From FW021-bin31 sp964558275 (GTDB lineage Bacteria; Bacteroidota; Bacteroidia; Chitinophagales; Chitinophagaceae), in contig CAZLDH010000116.1 of assembly GCA_964558275.1 (NCBI GenBank), positions 1 to 9,147 on the forward strand: a stretch of 9,147 nt of DNA, given 5' to 3'. The position numbers were made by a program, and so were the translations under genes. Below are positions 1-7,031 of this stretch, piece after piece. The notes below the pieces were generated by a model, which was given only the letters and a program-made list of their open reading frames with translations, searched no databases and had not been told where the DNA came from. Numbering within the stretch: position 1 is the first letter of the stretch; the number at the start of each line of letters is the position of its first letter.

Positions 1-1281
1 AATTCCCAACTTCTCATTCAACATTTTCAAATTATAGACGTCCCCTTTCTGAATACCCAAAATATTATTTAATACCGAATCAGAATATTGTGTATTCCCT
101 TTCCATGATACATCGCCATAATAATACTTATCGCCTTCCTTTATTTTCATTGCGACATTCACTCCACCGGCAATGGAAGGATAAACGGTATCTGCAACGA
201 TAACAGCATCTCTATATCCATGCGCATTATAATAATCCAATACTTTTTGTTGATCCGCTGCCAGTTTATCTTTTTTGAATTTAGAGGAGCTGAAAAATTT
301 TATACGAACATAAGGTTTCAAAAATTGACGTGTTTTTGTGAAAGAGAAAATGCCCCAATTATTAAAATAGTCCTCAAAAGAAATCCTTTTTGCTTTTTCA
401 TAGACCTTTTCATCCGGTGCAGCATAAATGCTCACTCTTGTTCGCTCTTTCGTATCTTCCATTTCTCCCGCCAAGTTGCGAGAGGATATATGATCATTTC
501 CGGCAAAATAAATATTATTCACCTTTACTTTATCCCCCTTATGAACAACAAAAGTAAGATCAACCGTATTGGTCATCTGCTCATTCGGTTCACTTAGGAT
601 ATTTACAGAGGCATTTGAATAGCCTTTTTTAGCAAAATAATCCTCAATGGTAGTAATGGTACTTAATGTAGTATTTCCCGTAATCACACTATTTTGCGTG
701 AGTGAAACTTTGTCTTTCAATTCAGAAGCCTGCGTTCTGGAAACGCCTTTAAAGTAAAAATGAGCCAATCTCGGACGTTCTGTGACATGAATATTCAAGT
801 AAATTTTGTCCCCCTGGATTTTGTCTATAAGTATGGCCACATTAGCAAAAAGCTGCTGACTCCATAACTTCTTAATTGCATCAGACAATTGATCTCCGGG
901 CAGAACAATTTTTTCACCTCTATAAATGCCAGTAACCGAAGCTATCAAAGAAGGATCTAAATAATTTGATCCGGTTACTCTTACTTTAGCAATAACATAA
1001 TGTTGTGGATTAGCAAAGGAGAAGGGAACATCTTCATTCAATCCTAAGCTATCTGTAGAAGCAACGGTTAATCCTGACGTATCTGTCATGGTCTTTACCT
1101 GAGGATTCAATTTCATCGTTCCTTGCCGGGCTCCGGGTATCAAACTATTAGGCGTTATTGATAAGCTATCTGTCTTCTTTAAAATTTTATTAGTAGTAGG
1201 TACCTGAGCATTCACTGTATTTACAACAGTTAATAAGCAAAAACCGGATATAATAAAATATCTAACAGGGAATAATTTCAT
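1..1281 (-). CDS. bamA: BamA, outer-membrane protein assembly factor, N-terminal part (runs off left edge)
   Basis: The first 427 codons of an Omp85-family protein are open from the ATG at 1279-1281 to the window edge. BamA is the core of the machine that folds and inserts beta-barrel proteins into the outer membrane. Residues 1-25 form a signal peptide ending in NAQ, followed by a Ser/Thr-rich linker to about residue 92. POTRA-type repeats then follow at about 94-170 (ending HVTERP), 171-249 and 252-384, and a further one starts near 386 (VSWKGN). The third is enlarged by an insert around residues 300-335 and contains YYNAHGYRDA, a pattern I associate with Bacteroidota BamA. The rest of the POTRA region and the whole barrel lie outside the window. 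The start is one base after the uppS stop (TAG-A-ATG), so translation is probably coupled. Following uppS and preceding the barrel is the usual Bacteroidota arrangement, often with Skp/OmpH-like genes next. Confidence 0.95.
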   Translation of the reverse strand, partial: MKLFPVRYFIISGFCLLTVVNTVNAQVPTTNKILKKTDSLSITPNSLIPGARQGTMKLNPQVKTMTDTSGLTVASTDSLGLNEDVPFSFANPQHYVIAKVRVTGSNYLDPSLIASVTGIYRGEKIVLPGDQLSDAIKKLWSQQLFANVAILIDKIQGDKIYLNIHVTERPRLAHFYFKGVSRTQASELKDKVSLTQNSVITGNTTLSTITTIEDYFAKKGYSNASVNILSEPNEQMTNTVDLTFVVHKGDKVKVNNIYFAGNDHISSRNLAGEMEDTKERTRVSIYAAPDEKVYEKAKRISFEDYFNNWGIFSFTKTRQFLKPYVRIKFFSSSKFKKDKLAADQQKVLDYYNAHGYRDAVIVADTVYPSIAGGVNVAMKIKEGDKYYYGDVSWKGNTQYSDSVLNNILGIQKGDVYNLKMLNEKLGI

Positions 1282-1282
1282 T

Positions 1283-2023
1283 CTATTTTATTTGTTCACT
1301 TGTTTTTCCAAATCTTCTTTCTCTGGATTGGAAATCCAATACAATGCTAAATAAGCTTTCTTTTCTAAAGTCCGGCCAGCGTATATCTGTAAAAAACAGT
1401 TCCGCATAAGCCAATTGATAAAGCAAAAAATTGCTTATTCTATATTCGCCTCCGGTTCTTATCATTACCTCCGGATCGGGAAAATCTTTCGTACATAGAT
1501 AGTTTTGAAATAATTCATTATCTATTTCATCAGGATTCACTGCCCCATCCTTTATTGCTGCTCCAATTTCCTTAGCGGCATTCACAATCTCCCATCGAGC
1601 ACTATAACTGAGTGCCATAATAAGATTCATTCCTGTATTATCAGCAGTAATACGGATGGCTTCATTGAGCTCTTTTATGCAATTTTCAGGCAATCTTTGA
1701 AAGTCACCTATCACATGCAATCGGATATTATTTTTTTGAAGGGTCGCCACTTCTTGCCTAATCGTTGTCACCAACAATTCCATAATCCCCTGCACTTCTT
1801 TTTCAGGACGATTCCAGTTTTCGGTAGAAAAAGCATAGAGCGTTAAGTATTTGATACCAATCTCTGCACAGGCTTCCGAAACCTCGCGCACGCTTTGAAC
1901 CCCTTCATGATGTCCATACAAGCGATCTTTATGACGTTCTTTCGCCCACCTGCCATTGCCATCCATAATAATGGCTACATGCTCCGGTAAACAATGTAAA
2001 TCAATTTTTTCTTTTACGCTCAT
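1283..2023 (-). CDS. uppS: Isoprenyl transferase (undecaprenyl diphosphate synthase)
   Basis: This cytosolic cis-prenyltransferase adds isopentenyl units to farnesyl diphosphate to give the C55 carrier lipid for peptidoglycan and O-antigen/capsule synthesis. At 246 residues it has the usual length. Visible signature residues, each offset by five from the E. coli enzyme, are the Mg-binding D21 in MDGNGRWA (20-27), N23, W26, H38 in GHHEG, F65 and S66 in YAFSTENW (63-70), and the C-terminal IRTGGEYRISNF block (188-199) with R189, R195, S197 and N198, plus E208. SYSARWEI (139-146) matches the conserved RWE region. No key residue is missing. It lies one base upstream of bamA and 152 bases downstream of the porG-type gene. 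That longer gap contains a TAnnTTTG box (2103-2110), suggesting that uppS and bamA can be transcribed separately from the genes before them. Confidence 0.97.
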   Translation of the reverse strand: MSVKEKIDLHCLPEHVAIIMDGNGRWAKERHKDRLYGHHEGVQSVREVSEACAEIGIKYLTLYAFSTENWNRPEKEVQGIMELLVTTIRQEVATLQKNNIRLHVIGDFQRLPENCIKELNEAIRITADNTGMNLIMALSYSARWEIVNAAKEIGAAIKDGAVNPDEIDNELFQNYLCTKDFPDPEVMIRTGGEYRISNFLLYQLAYAELFFTDIRWPDFRKESLFSIVLDFQSRERRFGKTSEQIK

Positions 2024-2102
2024 TCTCTCTTTTTATACCTCAATATTGCGGAAATAAGTATCCAATTCTGTCAATTATATGCTACTTAATATTAAAGACC
2101 GG

Positions 2103-2110
2103 CAAAGATA
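2103..2110 (-). promoter_or_regulatory. Candidate -7 promoter element for uppS-bamA
   Basis: Read on the minus strand this is TATCTTTG, a full match to the Bacteroidota primary-sigma -7 consensus TAnnTTTG. It lies in the 152-base gap before uppS and would give a leader of roughly 75 bases. I see no TTG-type -33 element at the expected 19-21 base spacing; that region is occupied instead by the palindrome at 2125-2139. The call therefore rests on the -7 box and its intergenic position. Confidence 0.5.
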
Positions 2111-2124
2111 CAAAAATAGATTGA

Positions 2125-2150
2125 AGGGAATACTTCCCTGTTTACAACAG
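2125..2150. promoter_or_regulatory. Two overlapping hyphenated palindromes at the uppS promoter (candidate operator)
   Basis: AGGGAA-TAC-TTCCCT (2125-2139) has perfect 6-bp arms. CTGTT-TAC-AACAG (2138-2150) has perfect 5-bp arms. Both have the spacer TAC, and their centres are 12 bases apart. The first falls where the -33 element of the 2103-2110 promoter would lie, a typical place for a repressor or activator site. Neither is followed by a T-run on the minus strand in the way an intrinsic terminator would be. No regulator is identified; the operator role is inference from symmetry and position. Confidence 0.35.
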
Positions 2151-2175
2151 ACGATTTAACAGGATTTTAACTGCG

Positions 2176-3030
2176 CTACGGGCAACGATACCGTGTAAAA
2201 AGATAGGATATTCCTACCTGTAATAAAACATATTGATCTTTATTTTCGGGATTCCCTCTCGAACGACCTTTTATCCCGATGGGATCTCCATAAACCACCG
2301 ATCGATCCTGTAATTTCCCGGCTATAGGTTCTACATCCGAACCAAATGCTGCAGCTCCTGCATAACGCGTACTCACATCATCTAAATAATCCGTTCCCGT
2401 AAATCTATACGAGATTGACAGAAATAAGTTCCAACGTTTATTTAAATTATATTTAACACCCAACTCAACCGGAATTTCCCAAGACCATAAATCATATTTC
2501 GTTCCCAAGGAATCTGCCCTTCCCTGCCCCTCGGTGCCCAATGGTTGTAAATAATATTTATCTTCCTTATAATAGGCATAGGGGTTGTAATGAAAAAGCC
2601 CCCCGCCAACACTTAAATAAGGAGTAAATCTATGTTTCATACTCCCGGGAATAAACCTGAAAAAATTAAAATCACCCTGTAAACTAAAAGAGAAAATAGA
2701 ACTGTTAAAACTTAAATTCCGTCTATGTTGAAAGTCATTTGAATTATAAACATCCGAATATCCCAAATTTGCATAATTCACATGAATACTGGCGCCAAAA
2801 TACTGTCCTATAAAATAACGATAAAAAGCACCTACCGACATTTTCACCGCCTCCATTCCTGCATGCGTATTCAAATCTCCATAATAATTGGCTGCACCAA
2901 TTCCCAGACCAAGCTCTCCTACATATACTTTATTTATATTCAAATGCTTACGTTGCCCCTTGACGCTGTATCCATAAATGAATAAGAGACCTAAAATCAA
3001 TCCCAATTTAAAGTATCGTGAATTACACAT
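2176..3030 (-). CDS. porG: DUF6089-family outer-membrane protein, probable type IX secretion component PorG
   Basis: This is a 284-residue exported protein. Residues 5-26 form a signal sequence (ILGLLFIYGYSVKGQ), followed by alternating amphipathic strands typical of a small outer-membrane beta-barrel. The opening ELGLGIGAANYYGDLN (39-54), SVGGGLFHYNPYAYY (140-154) and the close RGNPENKDQYVLL with YLF (258-278), ending YRCP, are the pattern I recognise for DUF6089. In Porphyromonas gingivalis, as I recall, the corresponding gene beside uppS, omp85 and the two ompH genes is PG0189 (PorG), which associates with the PorK/PorN ring of the type IX secretion system. The same neighbours here (nadK, uppS, bamA) support that assignment. 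The gene starts four bases after the nadK stop, so the two are surely co-transcribed. The family call is firm; the PorG function rests on family plus synteny. Confidence 0.8.
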   Translation of the reverse strand: MCNSRYFKLGLILGLLFIYGYSVKGQRKHLNINKVYVGELGLGIGAANYYGDLNTHAGMEAVKMSVGAFYRYFIGQYFGASIHVNYANLGYSDVYNSNDFQHRRNLSFNSSIFSFSLQGDFNFFRFIPGSMKHRFTPYLSVGGGLFHYNPYAYYKEDKYYLQPLGTEGQGRADSLGTKYDLWSWEIPVELGVKYNLNKRWNLFLSISYRFTGTDYLDDVSTRYAGAAAFGSDVEPIAGKLQDRSVVYGDPIGIKGRSRGNPENKDQYVLLQVGISYLFTRYRCP

Positions 3031-3034
3031 AGAT

Positions 3035-3913
3035 TTAGTTTCTTTTATCCGCCCCCCATAACAGCTTATCTCTGAGTGTTTTCAAAAAATCACTTTCATC
3101 ATATCTGATAAGACCAACAGTAAATTGCTCTTTTCGCACAGACAACTTTACTGTACTGTCTATTGTTTCCATTCGGGTATCTAAAGAACAGAGAAACTGA
3201 TCTCCTCTCCCGCCAATCTCAAAAGAAATTTCACTATCATCAGAGACCACAATCGGTCTTACATTCAGATTGTGAGGAGCCACCGGTGTAATAATAAAAT
3301 TAGAGGTTTCAGGTAAGACTATCGGACCTCCACAACTCATAGAATAAGCCGTAGAACCGGTAGGAGTAGATACAATTAAGCCATCTGCCCAATAAGTATT
3401 CAAAAAAGTCCCGTTAATATAGGTTGGAATCTTAATCATAGCAGAAGAATCCTTTTTATGAATACCAAAATCATTCAACCCATATGGGATATCACCAAAT
3501 AATGATACATTAGAATCTACATGAATAAGATTGCGACGTTCAACCTGATAAGTTCTGTGAATGAGCGACTTGACCAATCCGTCCATGTTGTCTTTGCCGA
3601 TAATAGATAAAAAGCCCAGTCTGCCAAAATTAATCCCTACAATTGGGATATCTCTATCCCTCACATAGCAAAGGGATTCCAAAAGCGTACCATCTCCACC
3701 CATGCTAATCATGAATTCCACATCACTTTTAAGATCTTCTGCTTTGTCAAACGTCAGACAGTCTTTAAATCCGTTCAATGCCTCTACAGCTAATTTATAA
3801 AAAGGCTCATAAATTATGGGCACAATCTCATAAGTATGAAGATGATCCAGCAATTTCTGCAGATTATCAGCATCCACATTCGAAGAAGTCCTACTGTAAA
3901 TAGCAATTTTCAT
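3035..3913 (-). CDS. nadK: NAD kinase
   Basis: NadK phosphorylates NAD to NADP in the cytosol, using ATP or polyphosphate, and so sets the NADP(H) supply for lipid and other biosynthesis. At 292 residues it is of normal length. The diagnostic GGDGT is at residues 72-76, with catalytic D74. GINFGRLGFL (93-102), the LND site near 146-148 and the NAD-binding TPTGSTAYS (183-191) followed by CGGP (195-198) are all intact. The start ATG is at 3911-3913 (MKIAIYSRTS), 24 bases after the stop of the Omp85-like gene; the stop is four bases before the porG-type start. I see no separate promoter in the 24-base gap, so it is probably read through from upstream. Confidence 0.97.
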   Translation of the reverse strand: MKIAIYSRTSSNVDADNLQKLLDHLHTYEIVPIIYEPFYKLAVEALNGFKDCLTFDKAEDLKSDVEFMISMGGDGTLLESLCYVRDRDIPIVGINFGRLGFLSIIGKDNMDGLVKSLIHRTYQVERRNLIHVDSNVSLFGDIPYGLNDFGIHKKDSSAMIKIPTYINGTFLNTYWADGLIVSTPTGSTAYSMSCGGPIVLPETSNFIITPVAPHNLNVRPIVVSDDSEISFEIGGRGDQFLCSLDTRMETIDSTVKLSVRKEQFTVGLIRYDESDFLKTLRDKLLWGADKRN

Positions 3914-3937
3914 GAAATTTTATTTTTTAAACTTAAT

Positions 3938-5410
3938 CTAAAAAGCAGATGTAAAATGTAAAAATACTCCTTTTTCTCCTAATTGGTTTATACTGCATTC
4001 AACCCCAAGCACTGCATCATAAAAGGAAACTACATCAAGCCCAATACCATAACTATATAAAAATCGATTGGAGAAATAATCATGAGATCTATCTACCTTT
4101 GAATGATTATACCCAACATCTCCATATACCTTAAAATACATTTTTATCGGAATAGTTGCAAACTCTTCCGGCAAAAAACGGGAATGTATTCGAACTGCCA
4201 ATATCCTCTTTTTCAATGAATTAGACAAAATAGCAAAATAATTTCCATTCATTACGTAATATTCCATCCCTTTTAAATACTGCCCTTTATAACCAATCCC
4301 GTCAAACAAAAAATAGGGCTGTTCCGCAGGCAAACGAATACTACCGGTAAAATCATTTTCTAAATAAGTATTCTCAAAGAGTTGCCAATATTTACTTCCA
4401 TTTACCGTAATCTTTGTTTCATTTACATCACCCAGAATACCTAATCCTTTTCGGGAAAATGTTGCAGAAAGACTATATCCATGCAAAGGATAAGCCCAAA
4501 TATCGGTTCCTATATAAGAAAATTCATACTTTAATTCGAAATACCTTTGGGATAAATCTTCATTGGGAAAATAGTTCGAATTCAAAGCGAGTACAGTATC
4601 GGCCACTTTAAAGCTATTATAAGATAAAGAGACAATGTGTTTCAATCTAATATCTTCTTTAAACATATATCGTAAACCAATCTTGAAATTTTCCTTTATA
4701 AAATCTTCCCCTTTAAAGAATTCTTGTTTGTTGGAATCTATCTTATAGTTCAATTCTTTATTTCGTGAATAAGAAAGCTCAACACCAACCCCCTGATTAA
4801 ACGCTTCATTAAAATAAGGAAATTCATATTCCAATTCAAATTTTTGCGTATAGCCCAAAGTAAATCCCGCACTCAATCGGTCTTTATTTCCCGTCAGATT
4901 ATTTTCATACAACTTAATCCCATAATTCAATCTATTCAACTTGTGATGGTGCTTCACCCACCATACATTAAAATTACGATCGGCTAACCCCAGCAGAGGC
5001 AACACCAAAAAATATTGCCGTTCCATCACCTCAATATTCAAATCTACCGTATGCAATCCATGTCTCAAAGGATAAATTTGCACCGTCAAAAAGAGGGAGG
5101 AATTTAACAAGCGTTGTCGTTTCTCCTCCAAGAAGGCATCCATCACATCAGCATAAATGGTATCTCCAGGATAAAGTTCCAACTCTCTCAAAACAATCTC
5201 TTTATGCGTCCTGTCATTCCCAAAAATATTGATGTGATTAATCACCAAAAAAGAACTATCATCTGCCGGATGAAACTTATGTTCAAGAGAGGGGGACGCT
5301 TCGGTAGTAATTGGTTTAATAGAAATCCAAGGCATTTTCTTTTGCTGCCCTTTTACCTGCACAAAACTTTGAATGAAAATAAACAATAAAAAAAGTATCC
5401 TTTTCAGCAT
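3938..5410 (-). CDS. Short Omp85-family (BamA/TamA-like) outer-membrane protein with one POTRA domain
   Basis: The protein has 490 residues. Residues 1-22 are a signal peptide (hydrophobic core LLFIFIQSFV, cleavage near KGQ). One POTRA-like domain spans about 54-131 (INHINIFGNDRTHKEIVLRE, then VDLNIEVMER). From about 135 to the C-terminal Phe (HFTSAF) the sequence alternates as in a roughly 16-strand barrel. Omp85 landmarks visible are the strand motif YGDVGY (429-434) and a loop-6 motif YLKGMEYYVMNG (378-389). In the latter the usual (V/L)RG(Y/F) reads LKGM, so the conserved Arg is Lys380. Full BamA has several POTRA domains and lies at 1-1281, so this is a second, smaller paralogue. Its substrate is unknown; it could act in protein insertion, secretion or lipid transport. 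It sits between the CBS gene (78-base gap with no clear promoter or hairpin) and nadK (24-base gap). Confidence 0.85.
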   Translation of the reverse strand: MLKRILFLLFIFIQSFVQVKGQQKKMPWISIKPITTEASPSLEHKFHPADDSSFLVINHINIFGNDRTHKEIVLRELELYPGDTIYADVMDAFLEEKRQRLLNSSLFLTVQIYPLRHGLHTVDLNIEVMERQYFLVLPLLGLADRNFNVWWVKHHHKLNRLNYGIKLYENNLTGNKDRLSAGFTLGYTQKFELEYEFPYFNEAFNQGVGVELSYSRNKELNYKIDSNKQEFFKGEDFIKENFKIGLRYMFKEDIRLKHIVSLSYNSFKVADTVLALNSNYFPNEDLSQRYFELKYEFSYIGTDIWAYPLHGYSLSATFSRKGLGILGDVNETKITVNGSKYWQLFENTYLENDFTGSIRLPAEQPYFLFDGIGYKGQYLKGMEYYVMNGNYFAILSNSLKKRILAVRIHSRFLPEEFATIPIKMYFKVYGDVGYNHSKVDRSHDYFSNRFLYSYGIGLDVVSFYDAVLGVECSINQLGEKGVFLHFTSAF

Positions 5411-5488
5411 AAAATCCCATTCAGCAGTTACAAGGCTTATAAAGCTTAGAGCGTAAAAATAAAATTAATTAAGTAAACTACCAACACA

Positions 5489-6160
5489 TCACATGTTAAT
5501 ATAATTCATCAGATGGTCGTAATTCTGTTTTAAACTGCTTTCGTCTTCCGGATGATCAAACCTATAAACGATTTTATAATCAGCCTGTTGCAGAGATGCA
5601 ATAAAGGAGTTAAGATTTTCCCTATTGGTCTTTAAGACAATTGTCAATTTTCCGATGTTCACATCTGTGATAGAATGCATCCCTAAGATGCTTACCTCTT
5701 CCCCTTCCGCAATTTTCACGATTTCAGAAAACATAAAACCTGCAATATCCACTTCCAACACCACCAGGCTTCCAATCTGATGTGCGCTATTAAACCGAGA
5801 TAGAGCGGTCAGCAGACTTTCACTTGTAATAGCCCCATTGTATCGATTGGCAGAATCCACAACCGGCAGTATATCCAAACGGAATTCTCCCATTATTTTA
5901 AGGGCATCAAAAAGAGACGAAGCATTTCCTACAGCAGGTTTTAATTCAGGAATATTCAATGAAGACAAAAATGCATCTGCAGATTCCTCCGCTCCCAACT
6001 GCTGTTCTTCTAGCAGTCCGATATAAAGATCCTTATCTACTAAAGGAAGTGATTTCAACTTCAACTTTTGTAATAAAGATAAAGAATCCGACACCTTTTC
6101 TTCCGGAGATAAGGCTGGAATCTGAGGTGATATGAGATCGACTGCAAATATCATATGCAT
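5489..6160 (-). CDS. CBS-domain pair protein with C-terminal ACT-like domain
   Basis: This is a 223-residue soluble protein. Residues about 5-55 and 72-124 form two CBS repeats (for example LKSLPLVDKDLYIGLL and FRLDILPVVDSANRYNGAIT), which usually pair to bind adenine nucleotides. Residues about 131-201 (SLVVLEVDIAGFMFSEIVKI, then LTIVLKTNRENLNSFIASL) look like an ACT-type ligand-binding fold. No enzyme domain is attached, so it probably acts as a ligand sensor on a partner that cannot be named from the sequence. The first ATG (6158-6160) lies eight bases after the hydrolase stop; a second ATG two codons on (MIFAVDLIS) fits the usual family beginning and may be the true start. The purine-rich GGAGGAA across the hydrolase end precedes both. 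The tight spacing indicates an operon with the hydrolase. Confidence 0.85.
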   Translation of the reverse strand: MHMIFAVDLISPQIPALSPEEKVSDSLSLLQKLKLKSLPLVDKDLYIGLLEEQQLGAEESADAFLSSLNIPELKPAVGNASSLFDALKIMGEFRLDILPVVDSANRYNGAITSESLLTALSRFNSAHQIGSLVVLEVDIAGFMFSEIVKIAEGEEVSILGMHSITDVNIGKLTIVLKTNRENLNSFIASLQQADYKIVYRFDHPEDESSLKQNYDHLMNYINM

Positions 6161-6168
6161 AAAGGAAC

Positions 6169-6936
6169 TTATTCCTCCACGGTTTTTTTCTTTAAAAAAT
6201 TATCTAAAATAATATTAAATTCTCTGGGAACTTCCATCATAGGAGCATGTCCACAATGATTAATAAAAAACAATTCGGAATCGGGCAATAATCTATGAAA
6301 CTCTTCGGCCACCATAGGCGGGGTAACAGTGTCATTCTGCCCCCAAATTAGTAAGGTAGGAATATGGAGCGCTTTCAATTCATCGCCTAAGTTATTTCGA
6401 ATAGCAGATTTTGCTAAAGCGATTATTTTAATCACTTTCAATCTATTATTTACAATTTCAAAAACCTCATCTACAAGTTCTTTTGTCGCTATTTCAGGAT
6501 CATAGAAAGTAAGCTCCGTTTTTTTCTTGATATAATTATAATCGCCCCGCTTCGGATAGGTTTCTCCCATTCCATTTTCAAACAATCCTGAACTACCGGT
6601 TAAAATCAGCGTTTTCACCTTTTCCGGATGTTTCAACACATAAACCAACCCAACATGTCCTCCTAAAGAATTTCCTAAAAGATGAATATTATTGTATTCT
6701 AATGAATCTATAAAACGTCGAACATATTTTGCCAATCCTCCTACTGTGGTATCAAAAGTTTTCATACTATACAAAGGCAATATAGGCACCACTACTTTAT
6801 GCGTCTCTTTAAAAGCATCTATTAAGTATTTAAAATTACTTAATGCACCAAAAAGCCCATGTAAAAGCACCAATGGCTCTCCTTCTCCTTCTTCAACATA
6901 TTTAAATTTCCCTTTTTGTTTTAATTCGTATTCCAT
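6169..6936 (-). CDS. Alpha/beta-hydrolase fold esterase/hydrolase
   Basis: This is a 255-residue single-domain alpha/beta hydrolase. The oxyanion-hole motif HGLFG is at 26-30, the nucleophile elbow GNSLGG at 88-93 with Ser90, the acid is probably Asp202 in WGQNDTVTPP, and the base is His230 in NHCGHAPMMEVP, so the triad is complete. A cap region spans roughly 120-185. No signal peptide or membrane segment is seen, so it should be cytosolic. The substrate cannot be read from the sequence; ester or acyl-lipid substrates are possible given the neighbours psd and the envelope genes, but that is inference. It lies 95 bases after psd, with its own weak promoter candidate, and eight bases before the CBS gene. 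Confidence 0.9.
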   Translation of the reverse strand: MEYELKQKGKFKYVEEGEGEPLVLLHGLFGALSNFKYLIDAFKETHKVVVPILPLYSMKTFDTTVGGLAKYVRRFIDSLEYNNIHLLGNSLGGHVGLVYVLKHPEKVKTLILTGSSGLFENGMGETYPKRGDYNYIKKKTELTFYDPEIATKELVDEVFEIVNNRLKVIKIIALAKSAIRNNLGDELKALHIPTLLIWGQNDTVTPPMVAEEFHRLLPDSELFFINHCGHAPMMEVPREFNIILDNFLKKKTVEE

Positions 6937-6956
6937 TCTATTCTGGTAATTTTATG

Positions 6957-7005
6957 CTAAAGTACCCTTTTTCTTATTTTTAGCCATTATTTAAACCCTT
7001 TTTCT
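6957..7005 (-). promoter_or_regulatory. Weak promoter candidate with a direct repeat before the hydrolase gene
   Basis: On the minus strand TACTTTAG (6957-6964) matches TAnnTTTG at five of its six fixed positions and would place the transcript start about 14 bases before the ATG. Just upstream, the 11-mer AGAAAAAGGGT occurs twice (6964-6974 and 6995-7005 in plus coordinates), 31 bases apart, close to three helical turns. I see no -33 element at the right spacing. The hydrolase may equally be read through from psd. Confidence 0.3.
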
Positions 7006-7031
7006 CTACCATTTAGCACACAACAGCCTTA

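Noticed and set aside
188..203. UppS residues IRTGGEYRISNFLLYQ, read at first as a variant of an RTSGE motif (protein residue numbers)
   Set aside because: RTGGE is also what I recall for the E. coli enzyme, and all substrate-binding residues are present, so there is nothing unusual.
220..597. Plus-strand ORF of 125 codons
   Set aside because: It lies entirely inside the bamA reading frame on the opposite strand, which has clear POTRA motifs; the ORF's translation shows no family features.
1..1281. Possible frameshift or truncation of bamA
   Set aside because: All 427 codons are open and in one frame with continuous POTRA sequence; it is only cut by the window edge.
2125..2139. AGGGAA-TAC-TTCCCT as a terminator of the porG-type gene
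   Set aside because: A 3-base loop with only 6 bp of stem and no following T-run on the minus strand does not fit an intrinsic terminator; an operator is the better guess.
2782..2985. Plus-strand ORF inside the porG-type gene
   Set aside because: Antisense shadow of a recognised coding sequence, with no promoter or recognisable product.
4414..5389. Plus-strand ORFs of 65 and 91 codons (4414-4611, 5114-5389)
   Set aside because: Both are antisense to the Omp85-like gene, whose signal peptide, POTRA and C-terminal Phe mark the true frame.
6692..6949. Plus-strand ORF of 85 codons over the start of the hydrolase gene
   Set aside because: The minus-strand frame carries an intact alpha/beta-hydrolase triad; the plus-strand product is low-complexity.
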